Of a stretch of 22,581 bases of DNA, positions 1 to 7,851 are shown in pieces. This DNA is from Thiopontia sp964344435 (GTDB taxonomy: Bacteria > Pseudomonadota > Gammaproteobacteria > GCF-002020875): the NCBI GenBank assembly GCA_964344435.1, contig CAYFNH010000035.1, positions 1 to 22,581 on the forward strand. The letters run 5' to 3'. Both the position numbers and the translations under genes were made by a program. The notes below the pieces were generated by a model, which was not told the DNA's origin, searched no databases, and worked only from the letters and a program-made list of their open reading frames with translations. Within the stretch, counting starts at the first letter, position 1, and each line of letters begins with the position of its first letter.

Positions 1-20
1 TTTAAACACCAAACTTTTGT

Positions 21-171
21 TAACCTCCCTGAATTGGTCATGAGTAAATACCTAACACATGTAGCACTCAATATCTTTATTACCAACCTTCAGCGTTTCG
101 GTGCGAATAAACACGTTGATCTTGAGCACTACATACATGATTCAAATTATCCAAACTTGTTCAGAGGCTCC
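21..171 (-). repeat. Family A palindromic MITE-like element, diverged short copy
   Basis: This stretch aligns along its length with the reverse complement of 17022-17206. Shared blocks include GGTCATGAGTAAAT (GTCATGAGCAAAT in the other copy), CAATATCTT, TTACCAACCTTC, TTGATCTTGA and GATTCAAATTA, and the ends carry the CCTGAA / TTCAGAGG termini. Compared with the other copy it lacks roughly 35 nt around the apex. The ends are imperfect inverted repeats, with no transposase inside, so a non-autonomous element is the likely explanation. Its right end (147-171) is read as the last codons of the methyltransferase gene. Orientation is given relative to the 17022 copy. Confidence 0.75.
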
Positions 172-1574
172 TTAAAACCAGCTTCAGATTCTGACTTTGA
201 TACTGCAACGGAAAATGACCGTTTCCATTCGATATCCGTCGTCTTCTTGTAGCGGGAAAACCTGAATTCAGATGGGGCAATACACTCCACATTATCAATC
301 AAATTCATAATCAACTTACCGACTGCGTACCCCAATCCAAGCGGAACGGCGTTACCAATCTGCTTGTACTGCTGTATCAATGAACCCGCAAGCTGCCACC
401 CATCTGGAAATTCCTGTATGCGCTTGTACTCCTGAATGGACAAAGGTCGCTCTTCAACAGGGTGCGCCAAATCAGTCGCCGGCATAGCAGGATGTGTTAC
501 TAGGGTGGGTGATGGTCGATCCCAAGCCAGCCTACGAAGAAAGCCTGTTTTCCCCCCCCCTGAATAGTAAGATTTTCCCATCGCCTCTTTTTGCAAATCA
601 ACAGGCAGATTTCTCCAGTTCTGACCTGGTTTCAATAATCGATAATATTTGAGCCTCTTCTCCGGGAAATTGACATGTTGGTGCTCTGTTATCTTATGAA
701 TACATGAACGTAAATTTTTCCACTGAGGGAGTCCATATGCTCCATTTTCCGCATGGGTCGGGGTCAAAAAAGGCGGCCTCTTCCCATCTCTAGAACAAAT
801 AATAATTACACGCTCCCTGATCTGTGGGGTTCCAAAATTGGCTGCATTGTACAAATTAAAGGAGTAACCATAACCAGACTGCTCTATCCGGTGCAGCACA
901 AAGTTCAGTGCACCGCCTTTTAACTCATCTTTACTTAAATCGGGAAAACTATCCCCCCGTTGATCATGTGGCCTGTGTGTCAATGGACAAGACAGCAACC
1001 CTCTGACATTTTCAATAACAAAATATTTTGGCCTTAACTCGATACACAGCTCAAGATACTTTAGAAATACATTACCTCGGTCATCGTTGAACCCCTGCCT
1101 TTTACCCGCCGTACTGAACGCCTGACATGGAGGACCACCAACAATCAGATCAATTTCATCCTCACAACCCAGACCTGCGGCCCTTCTGACATCCTCTGCA
1201 CTATAGGCATTGATATCACTCAGTAATGCAATATCAGGGCGATTAAACGCTATGGTTTGGCGACAAAACCTGTCTACTTCACATGCTGAACGGATCGAAA
1301 AACCTGATTGTTCAATCCCCAAATCCATCCCCATTGCACCTGAAAAAAAGCTCAATGCAATTGGTTTGTCATGATTCACTTGATACACCGCATGGTCTTC
1401 AGCAATGACATGCGATGTCAGCAAACCATGTCTGACCACACTTTTGGCATCTATCAACCAAGCGTTACCGACCTTCTGTGCGGATAACCCACCTGTTCGA
1501 CACAATGTTCTGACTCTTTGTACACTAACAGAGAGACGTTGTGCTGCCTCAGCTACAGAAATTGAGGTACTCAT
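147..1574 (-). CDS. C5-cytosine DNA methyltransferase with N-terminal HTH domain
   Basis: This 475-residue protein transfers a methyl group from S-adenosylmethionine to C5 of cytosine in a specific DNA site, probably as part of a restriction-modification system. Residues 1-50 look like an excisionase/MerR-type helix-turn-helix (SVAEAAQRLSVSVQRVRTLC, then a GNAWLID wing). The methyltransferase core follows: motif I FFSGAMGMDLG (76-86), motif IV GGPPCQAFS with catalytic Cys150, motif VI ENV (188-190), motif VIII QIRERV (251-256), a target-recognition region around 265-350, and motif X QIGNAVP (405-411). The start at 1574 has an AGGGA ribosome site 9 nt upstream. Base composition is AT-richer than the genes to its right, suggesting transfer. 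The C-terminal residues KEPLNKFG are encoded by a palindromic element. No restriction enzyme is visible, but it could lie left of the window. The family call is firm; target site and partner are unknown. Confidence 0.95.
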   Translation of the reverse strand: MSTSISVAEAAQRLSVSVQRVRTLCRTGGLSAQKVGNAWLIDAKSVVRHGLLTSHVIAEDHAVYQVNHDKPIALSFFSGAMGMDLGIEQSGFSIRSACEVDRFCRQTIAFNRPDIALLSDINAYSAEDVRRAAGLGCEDEIDLIVGGPPCQAFSTAGKRQGFNDDRGNVFLKYLELCIELRPKYFVIENVRGLLSCPLTHRPHDQRGDSFPDLSKDELKGGALNFVLHRIEQSGYGYSFNLYNAANFGTPQIRERVIIICSRDGKRPPFLTPTHAENGAYGLPQWKNLRSCIHKITEHQHVNFPEKRLKYYRLLKPGQNWRNLPVDLQKEAMGKSYYSGGGKTGFLRRLAWDRPSPTLVTHPAMPATDLAHPVEERPLSIQEYKRIQEFPDGWQLAGSLIQQYKQIGNAVPLGLGYAVGKLIMNLIDNVECIAPSEFRFSRYKKTTDIEWKRSFSVAVSKSESEAGFKEPLNKFG

Positions 1575-1580
1575 AGATAT

Positions 1581-1603
1581 GTTTCCCTAACGAAACTAGA
1601 AAC
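1581..1603. promoter_or_regulatory. Possible methyltransferase operator (GTTTC/GAAAC motifs)
   Basis: Between the predicted transcription start and the ATG of the methyltransferase are GTTTC (1581-1585), GAAAC (1592-1596) and GAAAC (1599-1603). They form one inverted and one direct repeat of a 5-nt motif. This would be a natural place for autorepression by the N-terminal HTH of the enzyme, as is known for some C5 methyltransferases with HTH heads. The motifs are short and could be chance. Confidence 0.25.
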
Positions 1604-1611
1604 AGGTACCC

Positions 1612-1639
1612 ATAATACAAAAAACTTTGCTTCTGTCAA
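1612..1639 (-). promoter_or_regulatory. Sigma70-type promoter of the methyltransferase gene
   Basis: Read on the minus strand, a perfect TTGACA (1639-1634) is followed after 16 nt by TATTAT (1617-1612, five of six consensus bases). This predicts a transcription start near 1604, about 30 nt upstream of the ATG at 1574. Confidence 0.65.
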
Positions 1640-1691
1640 CAAAAGTTCTCGTTATGATCTCCTTATCATAAACCAGTGACATAATAGACAA

Positions 1692-1822
1692 CTCAGCTCA
1701 CCCCTGAAATTCGTCAGATCAAGGCAGAAACTGTGAGTTTACAAGTGTAAAGACCATTTTCGAACCGAGCCTGCGAGGTCACGCCACACCGATATGGCGG
1801 ATTTCAGGGATGAGCTGAATAG
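1692..1822 (+). repeat. Family B palindromic element, copy 1
   Basis: The left end CTCAGCTCACCCCTGAAATT is an imperfect inverted repeat of the right end, which reads ATTTCAGGGATGAGCTGAAT. The interior contains CGTCAGATCAAGGCAGAAA and a small hairpin TTTAC-AAGT-GTAAA. The same sequence recurs at 15801-15913, where about 20 nt between the central hairpin and the GATATGGCGG block are missing. There is no coding capacity, so it is probably a non-autonomous mobile or REP-like hairpin element. It ends 5 nt from the stop codon of the microprotein at 1827. Confidence 0.75.
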
Positions 1823-1826
1823 CTAC

Positions 1827-1922
1827 CTACTGCTCCTTGGCACTAAACCCCCAGAACTTGCAGTATCCCCATACAATCGCCAGAAACAGTACCGGTTGCG
1901 CAAACATGAAATATTCCATCAT
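1827..1922 (-). CDS. Single-helix membrane microprotein, 31 residues, unknown
   Basis: A 31-codon reading frame starts with a double ATG (1922-1917) and ends in TAG (1829-1827). A ribosome site (CGAGGT) lies 5 nt upstream of the first ATG. The product begins MMEYFMF and has one hydrophobic segment, AQPVLFLAIVWGYCKFWGF (residues 8-26), followed by a short charged tail ending in KEQ. This is the shape of small inner-membrane subunits or regulators, such as those attached to terminal oxidases, but I see no homology that names it. Support comes from the good ribosome site, the membrane profile and the palindrome plus FNR-like box upstream. The frame is short, and chance cannot be excluded. Confidence 0.5.
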   Translation of the reverse strand: MMEYFMFAQPVLFLAIVWGYCKFWGFSAKEQ

Positions 1923-1962
1923 CTATACCTCGAAATCCTTTTCCAATTTCCAAGTATTATCT

Positions 1963-1980
1963 CACTCTAATATTAGAGTG
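1963..1980. promoter_or_regulatory. Perfect 18-bp palindrome upstream of the microprotein
   Basis: CACTCTAATATTAGAGTG is a perfect 18-bp palindrome about 40 nt upstream of the microprotein ATG, in an AT-rich segment. It may be the operator of a dimeric regulator or lie at the start of the transcript. The factor is unknown. Confidence 0.45.
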
Positions 1981-2001
1981 TAAATATATTTATGGTTATA
2001 T

Positions 2002-2015
2002 ATGATTTATATCAA
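2002..2015. promoter_or_regulatory. FNR/ANR-like box
   Basis: ATGATTTATATCAA differs from the FNR/CRP-superfamily consensus TTGAT-N4-ATCAA at one of ten positions. It lies about 80 nt upstream of the microprotein start and 42 nt downstream of the parC stop, so the microprotein is the only plausible target in view. The surrounding AT-richness raises the chance of a random match. Confidence 0.35.
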
Positions 2016-2056
2016 AAAATATAAATATTGTCATAACTGACGCCAAGTACTCCCAA

Positions 2057-4312
2057 TCAACTGATTCCGGCGATCAATGCATCTACCCGCTGAAATCCAC
2101 GGGGCAGTTTCTGACCACGACGCCCCCGCTCGCCACGATAATTGGCCAGGTCGGCAGGCTTGATCTTCAGCAGGCGCTTGCCGGAGATCACCGTCAGCCC
2201 CTGCTCCGCCTGCAGTACCGCCATACCGGCCATATACTCCTCACGACTCTCGACCCGTTTGCCCGGGATACTGATCATCTTGTTACCCTTGCCCTTGACC
2301 AGCTTCGGCAGCTCGATCAGTGGAAACAGCAGCAGACGCCCTTCATTGCTGGCTACGGCCACCCACTGTCCCTCCGCTCCCGAAACCGCTAGTGGCGCAA
2401 CCACTTCCGCCCCTCTGGGCAGGGTCAGAAACGCCTTTCCTGCCTTCTTGTTGGAGGCGAGATCCCCCACTGTCGCAACAAAGCCATAACCGGCATCGGA
2501 GGCAACCAACAGCTTCTGCTGCAGCTCCCCTCCCACCACATCAACAAAGCGTGCACCGGCTGGTGGCGAGAGTCGGCCGGTCAACGGTTCTCCCTGCCCT
2601 CGTGCCGAGGGCAGAGTACTGGCCTGTACGGTGTAGCTGCGCCCGCTGGAGTCGAGGAAATAGATGGTCTGATTGCTACGACTCTGGGCCGAGGCGAGGT
2701 AGCGATCCCCACTTTTATAGTTGAGCCCCTCAACATCGATCTCATGTCCCTTGGCAGCACGTACCCACCCCTTCTCGGAGAGCACTACAGTCACTGGCTC
2801 CGAAGGAACCAGACTGTTTGGATCAATCGCCTGTGCCGCCTCGCGAACCACGATGGGCGAACGCCGCTCATCCCCATACTTCTCCGCATCGGCCTCGATC
2901 TCTTTGCGGATCAGGGTACGCAGCCGACGCGTAGAGCCAAGAATCTGCTCCAGCTGCTGACGTTCGGCCTCCAGTGCCTCCTGCTCACCGCGAATCTTCA
3001 TCTCCTCCAGCTTGGCAAGATGGCGCAGTTTCAGTTCCAGAATCGCCTCTGCCTGAGTATCGGTAATTCCGAAGCGCTCCATCAACACCGGCTTGGGCTT
3101 ATCCTCATTGCGAATGATGGCAATGACCTCATCAATATTGAGATAGGCGATCAACAGCCCTTCGAGGATATGGAGACGCTGCAGCACCTTGTCGAGACGG
3201 TGTTGCAATCGACGCCGTACCGTATCTTCACGATAGCTGAGCCACTCACCCAGCAGCGTGCGAATATCCTTGAACCCGGGACGACCATCGATCCCGATCA
3301 TATTGAGATTGACGCGGTAGGTGCGCTCCAGGTCTGTAGTAGCAAACAGGTGTGACATCAGCTGCTCGATATCGACACGATTGGAGCGCGGCACAATCAC
3401 CAGCCGGGTTGGGTTCTCATGATCCGACTCATCGCGCAGGTCATCCACCATCGGCAGCTTCTTGGCCCGCATCTGTGTTGCCACCTGCTCCAGAATCTTG
3501 TTGCCGGAGACCTGATGTGGCAGCGCACTGATCACCACATCACCCCCCTCCTTCTCCCACAAGGCACGCATGCGGATCGAGCCATTGCCACTGCGGTAGA
3601 TCTCCTCGATCTCCGCCTGCGGAGTGATGATCTCGGCATCGGTTGGATAGTCCGGCCCCTGGATATGCTCCAGCAGATCCTCCACCGTTGCCTTGCGATC
3701 CTCCAGCAGCCGGATCGCTGCCGCCGCCACCTCACGCAGATTGTGGGGCGGAATATCGGTCGCCATACCAACCGCAATCCCGGAGCCCCCATTGAGCAGA
3801 ATATTGGGCAGTCGCGCCGGCAGCAGCTTCGGCTCCTTGAGGGTACCATCAAAGTTGGGCTGCCACTCCACCGTGCCCATCCCCAGTTCGCTCAACAGCA
3901 CCTCAGAGTAACGGGTCAGTCTGGATTCGGTGTAACGCATCGCTGCAAACGATTTGGGATCATCAGCAGAACCCCAGTTGCCCTGCCCATCAATCAACGG
4001 ATAACGGTAGGAGAACTCCTGCGCCATCAGCACCATCGCCTCGTAGGCGGCGGAATCTCCATGTGGGTGGAACTTGCCGAGTACATCACCCACGGTACGG
4101 GCCGACTTCTTGTATTTGGCCGTGGCCGAAAGCCCCAGCTCCGACATCGCATAGACAATACGGCGCTGTACCGGCTTCAACCCATCCCCGACATGGGGCA
4201 GTGCACGGTCGAGAATGACATACATCGAGTAGTCGAGATAGGCCTTCTCGGTAAATACACTTAGCGGGAGCTGTTCCACCCCCTCGACATCCACTGCTGT
4301 ATTTTCGCTCAT
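2057..4312 (-). CDS. parC: DNA topoisomerase IV subunit A
   Basis: The 751-residue protein is the breakage-reunion subunit of topoisomerase IV, which with ParE unlinks daughter chromosomes and relaxes supercoils. The catalytic tyrosine is Tyr127 in AAMRYTESR. The quinolone-resistance region reads HPHGDSAAYEAM with Ser87 and Glu91, the unmutated type. The fold continues through a coiled-coil rich region to a C-terminal beta-pinwheel (about 500-740). ParC rather than GyrA is favoured by the length, close to the 752 residues of the E. coli protein, and by the absence of a canonical GyrA box. parE is not in the window. The gene is divergent from the SNF2 helicase, with 57 nt between their starts. 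Only a weak ribosome site (TTGAGA) precedes the ATG. Confidence 0.95.
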   Translation of the reverse strand: MSENTAVDVEGVEQLPLSVFTEKAYLDYSMYVILDRALPHVGDGLKPVQRRIVYAMSELGLSATAKYKKSARTVGDVLGKFHPHGDSAAYEAMVLMAQEFSYRYPLIDGQGNWGSADDPKSFAAMRYTESRLTRYSEVLLSELGMGTVEWQPNFDGTLKEPKLLPARLPNILLNGGSGIAVGMATDIPPHNLREVAAAAIRLLEDRKATVEDLLEHIQGPDYPTDAEIITPQAEIEEIYRSGNGSIRMRALWEKEGGDVVISALPHQVSGNKILEQVATQMRAKKLPMVDDLRDESDHENPTRLVIVPRSNRVDIEQLMSHLFATTDLERTYRVNLNMIGIDGRPGFKDIRTLLGEWLSYREDTVRRRLQHRLDKVLQRLHILEGLLIAYLNIDEVIAIIRNEDKPKPVLMERFGITDTQAEAILELKLRHLAKLEEMKIRGEQEALEAERQQLEQILGSTRRLRTLIRKEIEADAEKYGDERRSPIVVREAAQAIDPNSLVPSEPVTVVLSEKGWVRAAKGHEIDVEGLNYKSGDRYLASAQSRSNQTIYFLDSSGRSYTVQASTLPSARGQGEPLTGRLSPPAGARFVDVVGGELQQKLLVASDAGYGFVATVGDLASNKKAGKAFLTLPRGAEVVAPLAVSGAEGQWVAVASNEGRLLLFPLIELPKLVKGKGNKMISIPGKRVESREEYMAGMAVLQAEQGLTVISGKRLLKIKPADLANYRGERGRRGQKLPRGFQRVDALIAGIS

Positions 4313-4369
4313 TTGAATCTCAATTCTTCGCTACACTTGTTCACATACATTTGAAGGCGGTATTAGACC

Positions 4370-7114
4370 ATGAGCAGATCCAGCAATCGAGCAAAGAAAC
4401 CCTCCACCGGCATCGGCTGGCTCACCACCGATGCAGAAGAGATTCAGCGCAGACGGGAGCGTGCCAGCCGCGAACCCTATCGGATGGAGGCCGTTGATAG
4501 CGAACGCGGCGACTATCAACTCACCACCGAACAGGGTTCCACCTACCGGATTGAGCTGCGCAGTCTGCAGCAGACCATCAACAGCTGCAGCTGTCGTGAC
4601 TTTGCAACCAACGGCCTCGGTACCTGCAAACATATCGAGGCGGTGCTGACACGGGCCACTGCCCCCTCCGCACCCCCGGTTGAGGTCTGGCTTGATCGCC
4701 GTATCGAGGAGACCGATGCCCCACAACGCCAGCCTCAGCCAAAAATCAGGGTTCTGTGGCCAGACAGCCTGCGCAGGAACAGTAGACTCTACCGCTCGCT
4801 CTCACCCTACTTTTCCGAGGATGGCTCACTACTGGCCGACCCACTTACCGGAATGGCTGCGATCGAGCAGACGCTGGAGATACTTTCAAAACAGGATCGG
4901 CAACGCATCCGTATTTCACAACGGATCGAGCCTTGGCTGCAGCAACTACGCCATAACCAGAAGCGCAAGCAGATCCGCAGTGACTTTCTCAAGGATGTGG
5001 CAAGCGGCAAACGCAACCTCAACCCGGTCCAGCTTCCTCTCTACGAATACCAGCAACAGGGCGCCATACATCTCGCCTTCACCGGCCGCGCCATCCTTGC
5101 CGACGAGATGGGGCTGGGAAAAACCGTACAGGCCATTGCCGCTGCCGAGCTACTGGCGCAAACCCACCGTATCGAGCGGGTGCTGGTGCTCTCGCCAGTC
5201 TCATTGAAAACCGAGTGGGAGGAGCAGATCAGCAAGTTTACCGATCGTTCTACCCTGATCATTCAGGGCAACCGCGCCGAGCGGCTTCGACTCTATAAGC
5301 ACAACCACTTCTTCACCCTCGCCAACTATGAACAGGTGCTCTACGATCTTGATGAGATCCAGCAGACACTGGCCCCTGACCTGATCATTCTCGACGAGGC
5401 ACAGCGCATCAAGAACTGGCAGACCAAGACCGCCAACGCGGTCAAGGCACTACAGAGTCCTTTCCTCTTCGTCCTCACCGGCACTCCGCTGGAGAACCGC
5501 ATCGACGAGATCTACTCCATCGCCCAGGCGATTGATCCACAACTGTTCGGGCCTCTGTTTCGCTTCAACCGTGACTTCTATCGGCTGGATGAGAAGGGAC
5601 GCCCACAAGGAGTCCGCAACCTCGACGCGCTGCACCGACGCCTGCAACCCATTCTGCTACGCCGTCGCAAGCAGGAGGTGGAGGGGGAGCTGCCCGAGCG
5701 TACCGTCAACACCTACTTTGTAGAAATGGACCCGGAGCAGGCGACCCGCTACGACGAGTACAGCGTACAGGTTGCACGCATTGTACAGATCGCCAAACGG
5801 CGCCCACTGCGCCCGGAGGAGTTCAAACGGTTGCAACAGAAGCTGGCCTGTATGCGCATGCTCTGCGACACCCCCTACATCCTCGATCCCGACTGCAGAG
5901 TCTCTCCCAAATTGGAAGAGTTAAAAAAGATCTTCGGTGAGCTGTTTGCACCAGTGGACAGTGACAGCGAACCCAACAAGGTGATCCTCTTCTCCGAGTG
6001 GACACGGATGCTGGAGTTGATTGAGGAGATGGCGCAGCAGCAGGGAGTTGGCTATGCCCTGCATACCGGGTCGGTACCACAGAAAAAGCGTCGCGAAGAG
6101 ATCAACCGCTTCAAGAACGACCCACAGTGTCAGCTTTTCCTCTCCTCCGATGCCGGTGCCACCGGACTCAATCTACAGGTGGCCAACATCGTCATCAATG
6201 TCGACCTGCCCTGGAACCCTGCCAAACTGGAGCAGCGTATAGCCCGTGCCTGGCGTAAACATCAAAGACGTGCGGTACAGGTAATCAACCTGGTGTGTGA
6301 GAACTCCATCGAGCATCGTATCCTCCATCTGCTGGAGCAGAAACGGACATTGGCCTATGGGGTAATCGATGGAGAGGGGCCCAGCGAGATGGATCTCCCC
6401 TCCGGTCGTGGTGCCCTGCTGGAACGGCTGGAGTCATTGATGGAGTCCGGCACAGAGAGCACACCATCTCACCCAGTCCAACCGGACACCACCCCACTTC
6501 AGCAACTACAACAGCAGGTCGAGGCACGTGCCCCCGGCCTGGGACAGTCGGTTACCGAGGTCGGACAGCAAAACGGGGCACGAACCGTAATCGCCGTTGC
6601 CCCCAAATCACAACAGGCCACCGTGGGCGAGGCCCTGCAACCGAGTGGAGAAGCTGTTGAGTTGCTTGACCCGGAGACGCTGAACCTGCTCAAACGGCTG
6701 GCCGATGCCGGGGCCATCACCCTCAATGCGGCAATGGCAAACCTTTTACCCGATGAAGAGAAACAGCAACAACGCGAGCGTGACAAGCGGCGCAAGCGAA
6801 TTCAGCAAGCACTTGCAGGACTGGCAGAGTGTCAACGACCACTACAGATGGCCCAACTACTGTTTGACGGCGGCTTCGAGCAGGAGGCCCTGGCACCACT
6901 GCAACAGGCCACCGAACAGGCAACCACACTACTGCTACAGGCCGAGGCGTGCCAACAGCTGAAACAGAGCAGTCTGCCACCCAAGTGGATCAAATTTGCC
7001 GGAACTGTGCTCAATCAATCAGCCAGTGACCACTGTGATGCACAGCGGATACAACGCTGCAGAGAGCTGGTTGATGAGATTGGAGCACATATGGAGGCGA
7101 TGCTGTTGAGTTGA
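4370..7114 (+). CDS. SWIM zinc-finger SNF2-family helicase/translocase
   Basis: This 914-residue SWI2/SNF2 ATPase probably translocates on double-stranded DNA. A SWIM zinc finger is formed by Cys73, Cys75, Cys86 and His88. The helicase core follows: Walker A LADEMGLGKT (to Thr252), Walker B DEAQ (342-345), motif III LTGTP (369-373) and a C-terminal lobe with SSDAGATGLNLQ and QRIARAWRKHQ (about 621-631). That last motif is usually HRxGQ-like, so the WRKHQ form is a variant. After a Gln/Pro-rich linker (about 690-760), a helical C-terminal region (about 765-914) resembles no family I can name. The ATG has GAAGGCGG 9 nt upstream. It sits between parC and a toxin-antitoxin pair, beside Wadjet, so a defence or DNA-repair role is possible. 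The helicase call is certain; its role is open. Confidence 0.93.
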   Translation: MSRSSNRAKKPSTGIGWLTTDAEEIQRRRERASREPYRMEAVDSERGDYQLTTEQGSTYRIELRSLQQTINSCSCRDFATNGLGTCKHIEAVLTRATAPSAPPVEVWLDRRIEETDAPQRQPQPKIRVLWPDSLRRNSRLYRSLSPYFSEDGSLLADPLTGMAAIEQTLEILSKQDRQRIRISQRIEPWLQQLRHNQKRKQIRSDFLKDVASGKRNLNPVQLPLYEYQQQGAIHLAFTGRAILADEMGLGKTVQAIAAAELLAQTHRIERVLVLSPVSLKTEWEEQISKFTDRSTLIIQGNRAERLRLYKHNHFFTLANYEQVLYDLDEIQQTLAPDLIILDEAQRIKNWQTKTANAVKALQSPFLFVLTGTPLENRIDEIYSIAQAIDPQLFGPLFRFNRDFYRLDEKGRPQGVRNLDALHRRLQPILLRRRKQEVEGELPERTVNTYFVEMDPEQATRYDEYSVQVARIVQIAKRRPLRPEEFKRLQQKLACMRMLCDTPYILDPDCRVSPKLEELKKIFGELFAPVDSDSEPNKVILFSEWTRMLELIEEMAQQQGVGYALHTGSVPQKKRREEINRFKNDPQCQLFLSSDAGATGLNLQVANIVINVDLPWNPAKLEQRIARAWRKHQRRAVQVINLVCENSIEHRILHLLEQKRTLAYGVIDGEGPSEMDLPSGRGALLERLESLMESGTESTPSHPVQPDTTPLQQLQQQVEARAPGLGQSVTEVGQQNGARTVIAVAPKSQQATVGEALQPSGEAVELLDPETLNLLKRLADAGAITLNAAMANLLPDEEKQQQRERDKRRKRIQQALAGLAECQRPLQMAQLLFDGGFEQEALAPLQQATEQATTLLLQAEACQQLKQSSLPPKWIKFAGTVLNQSASDHCDAQRIQRCRELVDEIGAHMEAMLLS

Positions 7115-7142
7115 GGATAGCCATCACTGCATAGCGAGCTGT

Positions 7143-7460
7143 TCAGCGTTTGTCGGGCTCTCTTTCCATCGCCTTGCGATACACCATTGAACGTTCCCGT
7201 TTTCCCACCGCCAACACCATCACCACAACTTCATGCTCAATCACCTCATAGGCAAGGCGGTAACCGGAAGCACGTAACTTGATCTTGTAGGTGTTATCGA
7301 ATCCCCTCAGTCTCGCTGATTCAATTTTCGGTTCAAGCAGTCTCTCTTTGAGTTTTTTCTGGAACTGTTTTCGAATCGGTGGCGCCAGCTTTTTCCACTC
7401 TTTCAGGGCCACTGGAAGAAACTTCAATGTGTATCTATGTGATGATCCCGTATCACTCAC
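7143..7460 (-). CDS. RelE/StbE-family toxin of a type II toxin-antitoxin pair
   Basis: The 105-residue protein has the RelE/ParE fold and most resembles StbE/RelE-type ribosome-dependent mRNA endonucleases. Recognisable segments are ALKEWKKLAPPIRKQF near the N-terminus, the central YKIKLRASGYRLAYEV, and the C-terminal VLAVGKRERSMVYRKA with the basic residues typical of the active site. It starts with GTG at 7460, overlapping the antitoxin stop as GTGA, so the two are translationally coupled. The order is antitoxin then toxin, as usual for the family. It faces tail-to-tail with the SNF2 gene, 28 nt apart, with no clear terminator between. Confidence 0.9.
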   Translation of the reverse strand: MSDTGSSHRYTLKFLPVALKEWKKLAPPIRKQFQKKLKERLLEPKIESARLRGFDNTYKIKLRASGYRLAYEVIEHEVVVMVLAVGKRERSMVYRKAMEREPDKR

Positions 7461-7708
7461 AACGTATCAATATCCACTGTCACAGCAGCTTTCTTGTCAC
7501 CCCGGCGCTCACGCACCAACTTCCCCAATTCATAGTCATCGAGCATCTCCATCATCCACTCATAGGTGTCTGCAGGAACCAGATAGGCCGTTGGTTTATT
7601 GTGATTCAATATGGCGACAGGTGCCCCCTCTGCGCCCATCAGCAGCGCCGTAGGATTCTTTTTCAGCTCCGAAATACTGGCCGAACACTCAGCATGTAAC
7701 TGGTTCAT
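7457..7708 (-). CDS. StbD / Phd-YefM-type antitoxin
   Basis: The 83-residue protein carries the Phd/YefM-like DNA-binding head (CSASISELKKNPTALL, then APVAILNHNKPTAYLVPADT) and a C-terminal tail (DDYELGKLVRERRGDKKAAV) expected to wrap and neutralise the toxin. I chose the ATG at 7708 because GGATGAG lies just upstream; an in-frame ATG at 7717 would add three residues. It overlaps the toxin start. Such antitoxins usually repress their own promoter, and candidate operator half-sites overlap the predicted -35 and -10 upstream. Confidence 0.9.
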   Translation of the reverse strand: MNQLHAECSASISELKKNPTALLMGAEGAPVAILNHNKPTAYLVPADTYEWMMEMLDDYELGKLVRERRGDKKAAVTVDIDTL

Positions 7709-7741
7709 TTTTCTCATCCAATATATGACTAAAATTCAGCC

Positions 7742-7773
7742 CTCAATATAGATCTTTTTGAGCTACTCCTCAA
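7742..7773 (-). promoter_or_regulatory. Promoter and candidate operator of the toxin-antitoxin pair
   Basis: On the minus strand TTGAGG (7773-7768) is separated by 17 nt from TATATT (7750-7745), a fair sigma70 promoter with a start near 7738. Three copies of a CTCAA/TTGAG half-site lie on it: 7742-7746 over the -10, 7758-7762 in the spacer, and 7769-7773 over the -35. This placement fits antitoxin autorepression. The site is in the 143-nt divergent gap before jetA, so it might also influence Wadjet. Confidence 0.5.
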
Positions 7774-7851
7774 CCCATGAAGCTCGATTCAAAACGCAGC
7801 CCCGTGGATATTTATCGTCCATATCGGCATCAACGGCGCTACACTGTATCA

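Noticed and set aside
34..252. A 72-codon plus-strand frame at the left edge
   Set aside because: It lies within the family A repeat and antisense to the methyltransferase 3' end, and its product shows no domain.
1692..1822. CRISPR-like repeats
   Set aside because: The repeats are two dispersed copies 14 kb apart with palindromic structure, not regularly spaced direct repeats; no cas gene is present.
2142..4264. Long plus-strand open frames opposite parC
   Set aside because: They are antisense to a clear topoisomerase gene, with proline/arginine-rich products typical of shadow frames in GC-rich DNA.
4370..7114. SNF2 helicase plus C5 methyltransferase as a DISARM system
   Set aside because: No DrmA, DrmB or DrmC homolog is present, and parC lies between the two genes.
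7777..7851. Upstream ATG extending jetA by 25 residues
   Set aside because: The extra residues are basic and low in structure, there is no ribosome site, and family similarity begins at the ATG at 7852.
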